Counted from the stretch's first letter, positions 13,027 to 24,987 are shown. The stretch: DNA of 64,000 bases from Cubamyces lactineus (GCA_022376465.1 JACDTU010000004.1:2170001-2234000); one strand, 5' to 3'. Made by a program: numbers and translations. Notes: generated from the sequence alone by a model not told the origin.

Positions 13027-13596
13027 TTACTCCTCCTCCTCCTCATCCTCCGCAGACTGGATGTTGTAGAAGCGGAGCTGGTAAACGTCCTTGGACGACG
13101 CAACAACGCTAGGGGTCTGACGTGAGCGAGACCGGTAGCTGTGGATTGCATCGGGACATACCGAATCCAGTCACGCAGAGTGTTCTTCTTGAGGAACTTT
13201 TTGGTGAGGTACTTGAGGTACCGCTTGGAGAGGGGGATGTTCGAGGTCACAGTGATCTTGGTGTCACCTATCACCATTCGCACTTTATGAGTACGACAAA
13301 GTATTCCATTCGAAGTGCGGGGCTTACCATCGCGGTGAATCTTGACGTTGTCACCGAGCTGGCCCGTCTTGCCATCGACCTTGATACGGTCGTGCAAGAA
13401 CTTCTCAAAGGCCGCGCCGTCAAAGACACCGTCGTTGGCAGGACGGGAGTAGTCAATGACGAACTTGTGCTTGGCAGCGGGAGCTTTGGCGGTAGCGGCC
13501 TTGGGCTAGAACACACACAGAGAGGAAGAGAGAGAACCCAGGATTAGCCTACTGAGAAGATAACTCAGCAAAGCGGTACTGGGGTTAACTAACCAT
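13027..13596 (-). CDS. rpl22: 60S ribosomal protein eL22
   Basis: 122-residue ribosomal protein. Exons 5' to 3': 13596-13594 (the ATG alone), 13505-13328, 13267-13162, 13108-13027. The protein has the eL22 core [56 protein letters not shown] and ends in a poly-Glu tail, all at normal spacing. The start codon forms its own coding exon, separated from codon 2 by an 88-base intron. Very early introns are common in fungal ribosomal protein genes. It is divergent from cbf5 across 296 bases. Confidence 0.95.
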
Positions 13597-13892
13597 CTTG
13601 ACGAGCAGCGGGACGACGAGTCTTGAGGCGTTGAGGATGTCCCCGGCGTTGGCGAACACACTCTGTCCGTCGAAAACACAACTGTACAGTTTTGACGGTC
13701 GCCTTCCCACGACTGAGCGTGAGACAAGCGCTCAAAGCCGGGCCGTTTATCCCGAGGAAAAGGCGTAAATCCGAATTTCCAACCCTAACCAGAGCGAATG
13801 GCGTGGGAGCGCAAAAGTTGGAAGCTGGAACGGGCAAGGCGTCGGTCGTTGGCCTTGCTCCCCTCGTCGTCGCCCAAAAACTTACCCCGGCC
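13597..13892. promoter_or_regulatory. Divergent rpl22/cbf5 promoter with an AACCCTAA box
   Basis: The 296-base region drives a ribosomal protein gene and an rRNA/snoRNP pseudouridine synthase in opposite directions. It contains AACCCTAACC at 13781-13790. AACCCTA boxes resemble telomere-repeat and Tbf1-type sites known from ribosomal protein and snoRNA promoters in several fungi. Binding here is inference. Confidence 0.5.
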
Positions 13893-15727
13893 ATGGCCTC
13901 CGGCAACTCTCTCACTCGTGGTCAGGTTGCGTCTGCGCAGCTCAGCGGTGACTACGCCATCAAGCCGGAAAACGCGCAGCCCAAGCTCGACACTTCCCAA
14001 TGGCCTCTACTTCTCAAAAACTATGACAAGCTGCTCGTCCGGTCGGCGCACTTCACTCCCATTCCCGCTGGTTGCAGCCCACTGAAGCGCGATATCACTA
14101 CCTATGTCAAGTAAGCGCTCCTCATTCTGGTCTGAGATATTTTAGACTGATGCATGGATAGGTCTGGTGTCATTAACCTGGACAAGCCGTCGAACCCCTC
14201 CTCCCATGAAGTTGTCGCCTGGCTCCGGAGGATTCTGCGAGTAGAAAAGACCGGTCACAGCGGTACTCTCGATCCCAAGGTTACCGGCTGTCTAATTGTC
14301 TGCATTGACCGTGCCACCAGGCTGGTGAAGTCGCAGCAGGGTGCAGGTACGGTGTTTGCCATGAATGTGCCAAGACATGTACCGACGATGTTGTTGCAGG
14401 AAAGGAATACGTCGCCGTCCTCCGCCTCCATGACGCGCTTCCCAACCCCACCGCCCTCCCTCGCGCCATCCAGACCCTTACCGGTGCGCTCTTCCAGCGT
14501 CCCCCTCTCATCTCTGCCGTGAAGCGTCAGCTCCGTGTCCGCACTATCTATGAGTCTAAACTGCTTGAGTTCGACGAGAAGCGTAACTTGGCTGTGTTCT
14601 GGGTCTCTTGCGAGGCTGGCACGTACATTCGTACACTCTGCGTACACTTGGGTCTTCTGCTCGGCGTTGGCGGTCACATGCAGGAGCTCCGGAGAGTACG
14701 CAGTGGTGCGTTGAGCGAGAACGATGACATGGTAACCATGCATGATGTTCTGGACGCGCAGTGGATGTATGACAACACTCGTGACGGTGCGTGCATTCAT
14801 GTTACCACAACGCGACGTGAATTATTAAGAGCATATTATGTAGAGTCATACTTGCGTCGGGTGATCAGGCCACTCGAATCTCTCCTCACGGGTTACAAGC
14901 GTATTGTCGTGAAGGACAGTGCTGTGAACGCTGTTTGCTACGGCGCGAAGTTGATGATTCCTGGTCTTCTCCGCTACGAGGCTGACATCTCGCTGAACGA
15001 GGAGGTAGTCCTCATGACCACCAAGGGTACGTCAAGTGCACGTTCCACTTAGTTATTGTCATCATAACCCAGCCATCCGTGTACAGGCGAAGCGATCGCT
15101 CTTGCCATCGCGCAGATGTCCACCGTTGAGCTCGCGACATGCGACCACGGTGTTGTCGCGAAGGTCAAGCGTTGCATCATGGAGCGCGATACCTACCCTC
15201 GCCGCTGGGGCCTCGGTCCCAAGGCGATGGAGAAGAAGAAGCTTGTCAAGGAGGGAAAGCTCAGCAAGTATGGCGAGAAAATCGAGGGCGTTACGCCCGC
15301 GGAATGGAGCAGGGACTATGTTGACTACAATCGCGAGGTAAGTCTTACCGTCATACCGTTTCGGGGAAGTTAAGTCGCTGACCCTTTACCGCAGCAACCC
15401 GCAGCGGGCTCTTCAGCTGCGGCAGCTGAGCCGGCAACTGCTCAGCCTGAGCCTGCAGCAGGCGAGGCGAGCCCAGCGAAGGAGAAGGAGAAGAAGCGCA
15501 AGCGGAAATCAGAAATCCCCGACGCGGACGGTGACGTCTCTATGGCGGCGGAGGCTGACGGCGAGGAAGACGAGGCGGCGCGCGCGGAGCGCAAGCGTCT
15601 CAAGAAGGAGAAGAAAGCGGCCGAGAAGGCAGCGAAAGGCGAGGACGAGGACGAGGAGGCTCGCCGCGAGCGCAAGCGGCTGAAGAAGGAAAAGAAGGCG
15701 CGGGAGAGCATGGGCGGCGAATCATAG
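13893..15727 (+). CDS. cbf5: H/ACA snoRNP pseudouridine synthase CBF5 (dyskerin)
   Basis: 518-residue protein from exons 13893-14110, 14162-14346, 14400-14786, 14844-15026, 15087-15337 and 15395-15727. It makes pseudouridine in rRNA and snRNA as the catalytic subunit of H/ACA RNPs in the nucleolus. The N-terminal DKCLD region is followed by the TruB domain with the catalytic Asp in [11 protein letters not shown] and the conserved [15 protein letters not shown] and [13 protein letters not shown] blocks. A PUA domain follows around [16 protein letters not shown] and [11 protein letters not shown]. The C-terminus is a repeated KKE/D tail ([10 protein letters not shown] twice), the feature for which yeast Cbf5 was first linked to microtubule binding. 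Confidence 0.97.
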
Positions 15728-16271
15728 TGCGCCGGGCTGCTGCTGCTGCTGTTCATTGTGGCCTCAGATAGGGGCTCTCCCATCTACTACTGTCTGCTCT
15801 CATAGGCGCAGACGCGATGTTGTGCAATATACGATGTTGGTCTTGTGACGGGTGTGGTTTTTGTGTTCATAGTATTGTATTAGATCATTATTTTGCCAAA
15901 TCGGACTGGGATCACAAAGTTCGTGCTGCCCGTCTCGCAATTGCGGCCGGCGACGTGCACACGGTGTTTGGGGATCATGTATTACACGATAGACACTCGC
16001 GTGTGTATTCAACGCGTCACATACGGAGTTCAGATCTACATATTGAGGCTACAGGAAGTCTAAGCGTCTTGTTGACGTCGGAATATACGTATCATACAAG
16101 AAGCCAGACGAAAACAAGTGAATAGTCAGACAAGCGGAAGAGTACATACAAATAAACACATACTCCTCTTTGGTATCCTACAGAAAACCCTGCGGTATAG
16201 TAAACCAACACCATCATGGTATATCATACATCCGAACCTTGACTGTGACCGTCGTTCCATATACATCGCTC
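15728..16271. other. Convergent 3' region downstream of cbf5
   Basis: The 544-base gap starts with a short CTG run in the cbf5 3' UTR (about 15739-15750). It is otherwise AT-richer than its surroundings, with no supported gene. Confidence 0.4.
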
Positions 16272-19200
16272 TCAGAGCGGTTCGTCATTCATCCGTCGGG
16301 CAATCTCGTCGAACTCGAACCCCAATGCCCGCATGAACCCACGCTCTTCCTCTTGCTCCACCCTTTCAAGGACCTCGTCATCTTCTCCATCGGACCAAGA
16401 CCGCTCGAAGGACAGACTCAAGCTCGGACTGAACCGGAGGGTCTTCGTAACGGGAGTGCTCGTCGGCTCGCTGACAAGTCGGGAAATAGCGCTGGTGCTG
16501 GCACAGCGTCCCACGAAGTCGCTCCTGAACGTGTACGAGCCAGGAATCGAGACCTCGTCCGCATCGACGCAGCGGTTGTGCTCTATACTACCGAAGCTGA
16601 ACGTGCCACTGGAGTAGTCTGGAGTGCGCGCAAAGCTCATGCTATCAAGGTCCGACTCGGGCCCAGGCGAACAAGATCTATCCGCTTCGAAACTTGAATG
16701 GTAGTGCTCTTCGCTCAATTGCTCGTGGGCATCGAAGTATGCTGAGCCCCCATGCGAGCTAGCCGCCGAAGATATAAGGCTTCCTCTGTTGGATCGAGTT
16801 CGTGGGGATATGTGAGGGCGTGGAAGAAGCTCGAGGCCTTGCCTCGGCTGAACTAGATCAAAAGGAACACCCTGTGTGACGGTCGTCATCGTGTCGCCTC
16901 GAGGACGGTTCCCCATGAGTACGGAGGATGGTATAACTGGGACGTCCGGTACGCGGGCTTCATCGACGCCGCCCATCACTACGCGAGAACGAGATGACCG
17001 TTTGGCCAACATCGACGATAGAGAGAAGCGGCGCGGCCGCTTTGCCTTCGGTGTAGTGGAGATGGTTCCGGAAGGAGAAGAGACCTGAGGGCCCGACGGC
17101 GCAGTGTGAGTTCTGACCCTCCTGGGAGGAGTGTCCTCACGAGAAATATCTTGGCTGTCGCGGATGATCTTGACACTCGGGAGCTCCGCTCCCCAGTAGT
17201 CCCCGAGGGAAGAACCACGATTGCTAGAGGCACTGTGACGAGAGATCCCAAAGGAGGAACGGCGAGTACTGCTTCGGGAGAGTGCAGCGCCTGGACCATT
17301 CTCATACGTGTTGCGAGGGTACACTGTCGGCAGAGGTGGACGTGGCATGACAGTGGAACGAATAGTCTCTAGCCTTGTCTTTGAGAGAGCCGACGACAAC
17401 GAGAATCTTCGTGCCTTTCCCTCAGCCTCTTCATCGTGGCACGTCTGCGGAGTCATCTGTGTACGATGCCGCGGCGGCCTCGGCGTGTGCGGGGATTGGG
17501 AAGGACCTGGTGTTGCTTCTGTCTGGTCCGTGCTGGTCCGTACGACGTCAAAGTCGTTGCCCGAAGGAGCAGAGGAGCCGTTTGTGTTAGTACGGCTTGC
17601 TAATGGCCGCCTGAGAAGCGCAGAAGCAATGTTGTCTGCGCTAGACGGTAGAAGCAATGACGGTACGGGGAGCGAGCGACGGTAGTTCCGCATGATCTTG
17701 GCTCTGGGGCTAGGGAGAGGGATGGGATGCTCCTAGAATGTATGATGAGGAGTTGCTATGTAATGTGAAGGCCATCAACTTACAGATTCAAACTCGACGT
17801 TAGTTATCGCCGTAGTAGTCGTCATCAGCCCAAACTGAGCGGCGCGATCGCGGTCTTTCTCCTTGCGCTTGGCCGGGCTGTCGCCTTTGCTTTTGAACAG
17901 CCCGCGGATCCGTTCGCCGAAACGCCGCACCTTGCCTAGTACTGGCTGTTTGGCGGATTTCTGTTTCTTGACGGAAACGCAATCGCCTACGTCGACCCTG
18001 CTGCTGATCAACTTAGCCGTGGCCGGACGGGGGCTACGAGCCGCCGAGGGCGGCGGAGCAGAACGACGGCGCATGCGGGAACTGCCCACCATACTTGATC
18101 TGATGCGACCATGCTCAGTGACCTCGCCGCGATGTCCAAGAGAAGCCTCGGTACGGTTCGACTCTCCTCTGCTGGTGTGCGCACATGACCGGGAAGAGTC
18201 AAACAGCGGAAGCCTATCTTCAGTCGCAGCTACGGACTGGATCGAGGGAGGGATAGACAAGGACGTCCGCGATGTCGATAAAGCGACTGCTGCAGCGAGA
18301 GCGAAGGCATCCATATCGGAGGCTGAGGGGGATGAATGGATGAATTCCGCTTGTGGTCGAGGAACGGGATCAATGCCATCGTTATCTGACGAAGGCAAGA
18401 CGTGGGAGTCGGCATCCGAGACATACAGACTAGTAGGAAGAGAAGCAATCGTCAATTGAGGCGACGGGTCGGGGGTGAACTCGATGACGGGAAAGAAATC
18501 GCTTGCGACGCGAGGTGGTGCGAGGACATTAGAGGAGCGCAGATGACTGGGAGGGAGTGCTTCCCTAGGGGGCAGGCTGCCCAACGACGAAGGCGTACAG
18601 TACAGTGGGGCGGACGGAGACTCATGATGTCCGAGGCTAGAGACTTGGACAGGCGGCAGCTTTAGAGGGGAAAGGCCGGAGACAATGTTCAATAGCGGGG
18701 GATCGAGATACGGAGATGCGAATTGGCCGTGGAGTGGTGAAGGCGCATCTCTACCAAAGCGAAGGTCCATGCCTTGACGTGGGGCTGGACGCGCATTAGA
18801 CACGCAAAGCAATTGATTGACGGAGAACTCACAACCACTGTCACTGCCGGAATGATCATCTGGGTGGCGTTTATCCGCACCCCCAGGAAGTTGAGACCAC
18901 CGTGCCAAGTCTGGGGTGTTCAGTGCGCTCGAAGCTGCGCTCGAAAGCTGAGGGCCGATTTAGTTCAGAGCTGTATTAATCGTACTGCTGCCAGAAACGA
19001 CTTACCGTATTCTCCGTGAGCTGAGACATTCTCGAATTCTGAGAAGTGCTCGCGGTGAGGGGTCTGAAGTCGGGGCTTGTAGGCGTCACCGGGGTCGACA
19101 CCCTGGGGTTCGGTGCTGTAGGACCTGCGTACGTCCATCGCCGCTGTGTCTTCTCGTTGACATTGTCGAGCTCTGAGTAATTGTCAGAGGTACTTCGATG

Positions 19201-19317
19201 TGTCGCAGTAGAGATGTCTGCGTCGTGAGCCTCCTGCGACTGGTTGGGCCATCCGCCAGGCAAAAATTGGGTGGCAGGTTGGAAAGAAGAGGTCTGCCAC
19301 GACGATGGGGAGGCCAT
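16272..19317 (-). CDS. Long Ser/Pro-rich, probably disordered protein
   Basis: 978-residue protein of unknown function. Exons 5' to 3': 19317-19006, 18947-17784, 17732-16272, joined in phase 0. Composition is rich in Ser, Pro, Thr and Arg with no hydrophobic core, so most of it is likely disordered. A basic patch sits at the end of exon 2 (GKVRRFGERIRGLFKSK). The motif RRFSLSS followed by a short hydrophobic and basic stretch occurs twice in exon 3 and suggests sites for basophilic kinases. The C-terminus is acidic (DGEDDEVLERVEQEEE). Signalling or polarity scaffolds in fungi often look like this, but I recognise no family. Confidence 0.75.
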
Positions 19318-19830
19318 GGTTGCGACGACGGAGATGGTGGTCAAGAAGAAAGAAGGAAAGAGGGGGGGAGGACGCACTGGGAGGCCCGACGAGAGAGGGG
19401 ACTTGAATCATGACACTTGCCTTTCTGGGAACGCGCAGGGTCGATCTTCCCCCAAACCTTCGAAGTCAGGAGACGCTCATAGACATGTTCCTGTCATGTC
19501 ATGGCGGCTCTTCCGTTGTAGCACATCCATTTATGGGCTGTGTCAAGCCTGTTTGAGCAGCGGTCTTGCTCTGCTGAGACGGGACCGGCGACCATCCGAG
19601 CCGAAGAATTCGTGAAGACTTGTGTGGTGAGATGCATGTCAGACAAATTCAGAATATCATCCCAGCCGGGCTCGAGACATGGACGGGTCCAGATTATAAA
19701 TGAGCATTAGCCGCGTTTTACCAGTAGACAAAGCATCCGATCCTCGTCTATGTTACGCTGCTCCGCAACGTTGGAGGGATATCTAGCGTCTAACTCAATC
19801 TATCCCCATCACAGCACTCACATGTCCAGC
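19318..19830. other. Gap between the disordered-protein gene and aat1
   Basis: The 513 bases hold the promoter of the disordered-protein gene and the 3' end of aat1, both on the minus strand. No obvious TATA box or repeat; no gene seen. Confidence 0.35.
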
Positions 19831-21506
19831 TCAGAGCTCGCCCTTCACCGCCTTGCTCACGCTCTCCGAGAAGTAGTCGATGTTGCTAGTGTTCAGACCA
19901 GCCATCGAGATACGGCCGTCGGCGGTCATGTAGATGTGCGCCTTCTCCGCCAGCGCCCTAGTCTGGGGCGTGGTCAGATCGGTGAAGCTTGTGAACAATA
20001 TATCAGCGCGTCTCCTACAACATGTTAGTCGCATTGGAATCATACCTGAACATGCCAATCTGGCGGGTGATGTGCTTCCAGTCACCAGGCGTGTTGAGGT
20101 TCACGAGGTTGTCGTGCAGGCGGTGACGCATGTCGATGATGCGGCCAGCCATATGCTTAACCTCAGACTCCCAGAGACCGTACAGATCCTGGTTACTGAG
20201 GATGGTCGCTGCAATGCGAGCTCCGTGCAGAGGCGGGTTCGAGTACATCGGACGGATGACGATCTTGAGCTGACTCTCGACGCGCGCGCGCTCCTCGGGG
20301 TCGGCAGTGACGAGCGAGAACAGGCCAACACGCTCGCCGTAGAGACCCATGTTCTTCGCGAACGACTGAGCGAGGGCAACCTGGTGGCCCTCAGACACGA
20401 AGTGCCTGACAGCGAAAGCGTCGCGAGTCGTCGAACCAGATGCGAAGCCCTGGTACGCCATGTCGAAGAAGGGGAACAGCTTCTTCTCTTTGACGATGTC
20501 CGAGATCTCCTTCCACTGCTCGGGAGTGGGGTCGACACCCGTAGGGTTGTGGGCGCACGCATGGAGGAGAACGATGGACTGCTCCGGCATGTTCTTTACG
20601 GCAGACGACCTGTCAGCTCCATGTGGCGGTGCCTCGCTAAGGTCAGCTCACCTTGAGGTCCTCCTTCAAGCCTTCGAAGTCTAGGCCGACGGTCTTCTTG
20701 TCGAAGTACCTGTAGTTCTTGACTTCCAGGCCAGAGTCACGGAAGACGGGAGTGTGGTTGCCCCAAGAAGGCGTCGGGAGGTAGATGGTCTTAGAGTGGG
20801 GGTAGAACCGGCCGAGGAACGCGCCGCCAATGCGGAGGGCACCAGTCCCAGAAATCGATTGCGTCACGGCAATCTAGCCCAAGGGCACGACGCCCGTGTC
20901 AGACGCCTGCCACATCACCGACACTGAAGACGAGGAGCGAGACACCCACGGCATTGTTCTTGAGGGGAGCGCTGTCCGCGCCGTACGCAAGCTTGGCCGC
21001 CTCCCTAGTGAACTCGGGAAGACCGGTGATGGGGAGGTACTCCTTGTCCGGATTCTGCTGGACGAGGATCTCCTCCGCCTTCTTGACGGCATTCAGCACG
21101 TACGGCTTGCCGTTCTCATCGCGGTATGCACCGACACCGAGGTTGATCTTGCGCGGGTCCTTGTCGGCCTTGAACGCCTCAGTAACACCTGAAGAAGCGT
21201 TAGTCATCCATCGCTATATATTTCGCGCGAAGTGCAGAACGCGTGATGCAGGGAGTGCGGGTAAGAAGTTGTGCATTTGGGCACCACCAAGGCCTGGGAC
21301 CGACGCATGCGATTTGGCGAAGCTCGCAATACACACGCAGAACGGTTCTTCGGCACATATACCAGAGAACTAGGCGTGAGGGATCGCCACGTACCCAGAA
21401 TGGGGTCGGGAGGACCAGCCGGGACGGCGGACCAGACAGAGAGTGACCCGGCGTAGCGGACGTGCTTGGGCGCAGCGCGAGCAAGAGGTCGGGCAATGGC
21501 CTGCAT
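19831..21506 (-). CDS. aat1: Mitochondrial aspartate aminotransferase
   Basis: 425-residue PLP enzyme interconverting aspartate/2-oxoglutarate and oxaloacetate/glutamate, part of the malate-aspartate shuttle. Exons 5' to 3': 21506-21395, 21188-20950, 20873-20652, 20593-20046, 19987-19831. The N-terminus ([20 protein letters not shown]) is basic, amphipathic and lacks acids, as in mitochondrial presequences. Family blocks are present: [45 protein letters not shown], and the PLP lysine in [14 protein letters not shown]. Length matches mitochondrial AATs. It is divergent from aspartyl-tRNA synthetase, which uses its product. Confidence 0.95.
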
Positions 21507-21838
21507 TTCGACGGCGAGCGGATGAAGTGGGAGAGAAAGTGAGGTGGAGAAAGCAGAAAAAGAGGATGAGGTGGTATATACTACAGTCCGATGCAGTCCA
21601 GAGTCATCTGCTCCGGGGCAACGCGACACGGCTGATTTCGCACGGTGGCGGTAGAACGGCCGGGGCACATGCTCTAGAACAGACCCTAACCCCGAAATTC
21701 GTATGTCCTAACCCTACACTCTCCGGGTAGATCAGATAACTTTGACTGTCTTCGACTCGACTCGAGCGCTGCTAGACCTTGCTGAACCTCTATAAAACAT
21801 CAGGGCTCTGCTTGGGTTCTGAACAAATCTCGTACACC
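21507..21838. promoter_or_regulatory. Divergent aat1/AspRS promoter with two CCCTAA boxes
   Basis: The 332-base region has ACCCTAACCCC at 21683-21693 and CTAACCCTA at 21708-21716, close to each other. A TATA box (TATAAAA) at 21792-21798 lies about 41-47 bases upstream of the AspRS ATG. A palindromic GTATATAC at 21574-21581 could serve aat1. The CCCTAA boxes resemble the one in the rpl22/cbf5 promoter. Confidence 0.5.
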
Positions 21839-23826
21839 ATGGCTGACTCTGAAGCTGTCCAGAACCCGCCCGCGGAACAACCGTAAGCCCCTCATAACCA
21901 CCAGAGGTGGACTCAGCTAAGGCGTGCTATGTAGTGCCGCCGCCGAGGGCGCGCCTGAGGCTCCCAAGGTACCGTCCAAGAACGAGCTCAAGAAGCGTGC
22001 AAAGGAAGAGGAGAAGGCACGCAAGGCCGCAGAGAAGGCAGCAAGACAAGCGGAGTTAGAGGCGCAGAAAGCTGCTGCTGAAGTCGTATGTATTGCTTCC
22101 AAAGACTCAGGGAAATCAAGCAGCCGCTAAGTGCACTCACTCGGGATGTAACAGGACTATGCGAAAGACTTCTATGGCACGCTCCCCCTCAACCAGTCAC
22201 AATCTCGCCCCCGCCGTGAGCGCGTACAGATCGCCTCACTCAACCCTAACATGGACGGCCAAACCGTGCTCCTCCGCGCTCGCGTGCAGACGTCGCGTGC
22301 GCAGGGCAGCAAGATGGTCTTCCTCAACCTGCGTCAACGTACCGACTCCGTACAGGCACTCCTCACTGTCGCCCCCGAAAAGGTCAGCAAGCAGATGGCC
22401 AAGTGGGCCGCTGGCCTTCAGATCGAGAGCATCGTCCTCGCGGAGGGTGTGGTCAAGAAGGCGCCCGAATTTATCAAGAGCGCGACTGTCGGAGATGTCG
22501 AGCTGCACCTCACCAAGGTATGTTCCTCCTAGATGCCATAGTATACTCTTGCACAAACCCCGCTTTCATAGCTGCACTTGATCTCCGGCCTGGAGACTGT
22601 CCTGCCGTTCACCGTCGATGACGCCAACCGCCCGGAGCCCACGGAGGCCGAGGCAGAAGACGTCCAATTCAAGCGTGTCCTCCTCGACACCCGCCTGAAC
22701 AACCGTGTCGTCGACCTCCGGACGCAAACCAACCAGGCCGTGTTCAGGCTGCAGCATGCGATCGGCCACCTCTTCCGGGAGTACTTGGACGGCAAGGGCT
22801 TCACGGAAATCCACAGCCCCAAACTTCAGGGTGCCGCCACTGAGTCTGGCGCATCCGTCTTCCAGGTCAGCTACTTCAAGGGTAAGTTCATTGACGTTTG
22901 GTATCATCCCGCCTCTCATTGGCGTCCTCAGGCAAGGCATTCCTCGCACAATCTCCGCAGCTTGCCAAGCAGATGGCTATCGCCGCCGACTTCGAGCGTG
23001 TCTACGAGATTGGCCCCGTCTTCCGTGCAGAAGACTCCAACACTCATCGCCATATGACCGAGTTCATCGGTCTTGATCTCGAGATGGCTATCGAAGAGCA
23101 CTATCATGAGGTCATGGAGCTCCTGGACGGTCTCTTCCTGCACATGTTCCGCAGCCTGAAGGAGAAGTATTCCAAGGAGATCGAGACCGTGCGCAAGCAG
23201 TTCCCTGCGGACGAATTCAAGTGGCGCGAAGGCCCTGAGGGCACGCTCAAGCTGTCATTCAAAGAGGCTGTCGATCTGCTCGTGGAGGACGGTGTTCCGC
23301 GGGAGGAGCTCGATGACATTGAGTGCGTATACTTCATTCGAATGTCTGACATATCCTGACAGTTTGTTATGTAGCACGACCAATGAGAAGCGCCTTGGGC
23401 GAATCGTGCGCGCGAAGTACGACACCGACTACTTCATCATCGACAAGTTCCCCATGGCACTCCGTCCCTTCTACACCATGCCCGACCCCGAGGACCCGGT
23501 ATGTTGTATCTCCATTTCTGCCCCATCATGGAGGCTGACTAGACTGGCAGACCCTCTCGAACTCGTACGACTTCTTTATGCGGGGCGAGGAAATCCTCTC
23601 GGGAGCGCAGCGTATCCATGACGCGAAGCTGCTCGCGGAGCAGATGCGCGGAAAGGGCATCGATCCGGCGTCGATGAGCTCCTATCTCGACGCGTTCAAG
23701 CTTGGCTGCCCGCCACACGGTGGAGGCGGTATCGGCCTCGAGCGTGTGCTCATGCTCTTCCTCAAGCTCAACAACATCCGCCGCGCGTCGCTGTTCCCGA
23801 GAGACCCCAAGCGGCTGGAGCCTTGA
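21839..23826 (+). CDS. dps1: Cytosolic aspartyl-tRNA synthetase
   Basis: 552-residue class II synthetase charging tRNA-Asp. Exons: 21839-21882, 21935-22085, 22155-22517, 22572-22881, 22932-23322, 23375-23498, 23551-23826. The Lys-rich N-terminal extension ([19 protein letters not shown]) is the tRNA-binding appendix of eukaryotic AspRS. An OB-fold anticodon domain follows ([19 protein letters not shown]), then the catalytic core with motif 1 near [18 protein letters not shown], motif 2 [15 protein letters not shown] and motif 3 [13 protein letters not shown]. It ends [12 protein letters not shown], the usual eukaryotic AspRS end. Confidence 0.97.
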
Positions 23827-24366
23827 GGCGGGCACTCGTCTCGCCCCAGCCCTGCCTTGGAGCCCTCGGCCCTCGGCTCGGCGTAGATTCGGTGTTAAAT
23901 ATGTCGCGGAGAGATCGAATGTGGGGGAGAGAGAAGAGTGCTAGATAGAGAGTAAGTGTGAAGAACGAACGACGTGACGTTGTCGAGAGCAGTGTACGTC
24001 CATGTACCAGTCATGTAACAATCCAACGCCATTCCTCGGCCGCATTGTTTGCAGCCTGTTGCGTTCCGACATGTGCGGTATGTTCACCCAGTCCAGCTGT
24101 TACAGTGCACCTCTCTCCCGTTTACCCTGCTCACTCGCGACAGCCTAGCTGGTAGCTAGCTAGCCAGCCGCCCCCGCGACCCGTCCGCCTCCGCTGCACG
24201 CCTTCCCCGACGGCCCACCCGGGTCCACCCAACGTCCGCAGGCGACACTCTTAAACCCTCTGGCCCGCCAGCCGGTCCAACGCGCACCGAGCTCCTCGAC
24301 CACAGCACGCCTCAGACACGACCCGTTCACGACCCAGTCACGACCCATTCACGACCGCAAGACACG
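23827..24366. other. Intergenic region with an 11-base tandem repeat
   Basis: No gene is seen in these 540 bases. Just before the next ATG, a unit of the form TCACGACCCNN occurs four times in a row at about 24317-24360. A TAGC/CTAG-rich stretch sits at 24145-24170. Confidence 0.45.
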
Positions 24367-24987
24367 ATGTTTATCCGTTCCGCGACAGATGTCCTCTCAG
24401 CCCCAGGAGACCATTCCTGCCCGCCTTGGTACCCAAAGTGCGCCCCATCCCTCAGCGCAGGCCCCGCGCTCAACAGTATCAACGCGGAGGATAGCCCCAT
24501 CCCAGCCGGCTCGTTCAACCCAAACGCGACCGTGCCGGCAGCTGTACCCCAAGCCGCGCTTGCGGCGAGCATCCAACGCCTTGGCCGGCGCAACTTCGTC
24601 GGTATCATCGTCCTCGCCGTCTTCGTCTTTGTCGGACTCGTCCTCTGGCTCTCGTTCGGCAAGTGGCCGCGCGCGGGGATGCGCAGGATGCGGGAGCGGT
24701 TCCGCCGCGGGAACCAGCAGCTCACCAAGAGCGGGAGCGGCGGCGGCGTGCATGGACGCAGCGAAGCCACGGACCTTGCCTCCTCAGAGCGCGATGGCCC
24801 GAGCGGTCCAGGAACGATATCGGCCGGTCAGCCTCGGCTCCCGCCGCTGGATGAGAAAGACGAGGACGAGCCGGTACACACAGACTATCCATGTTCACCG
24901 CGCTCAGTGGAGGTCGAGGTGGAGAGTTTGGAGAAGCGTCCTGCAGAGGGCTCAAGGAAGAAAGGCCTGCGTGTGCACTTTGCATGA
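24367..24987 (+). CDS. Small single-pass membrane protein of unknown function
   Basis: Intronless 206-residue protein. One strong transmembrane helix (FVGIIVLAVFVFVGLVLWLS, about residues 78-97) is followed by a highly basic stretch (RMRERFRRG), which predicts a cytoplasmic C-terminus. The N-terminal 75 residues are Ser/Pro/Ala-rich without a signal peptide. The C-terminal half is polar and probably disordered, ending KKGLRVHFA. I do not recognise a family. High GC and uninterrupted frame support it, but lack of a known homologue limits confidence. Confidence 0.6.
   Translation: MFIRSATDVLSAPGDHSCPPWYPKCAPSLSAGPALNSINAEDSPIPAGSFNPNATVPAAVPQAALAASIQRLGRRNFVGIIVLAVFVFVGLVLWLSFGKWPRAGMRRMRERFRRGNQQLTKSGSGGGVHGRSEATDLASSERDGPSGPGTISAGQPRLPPLDEKDEDEPVHTDYPCSPRSVEVEVESLEKRPAEGSRKKGLRVHFA

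Noticed and set aside
14255..14800. 181-codon minus-strand ORF in cbf5
   Set aside because: Fully antisense to conserved TruB-domain exons and unlike any protein.
18145..18160. GGTTCGACTC resembling a tRNA B box
   Set aside because: No A box at the right distance and it lies inside the coding sequence of the disordered protein.
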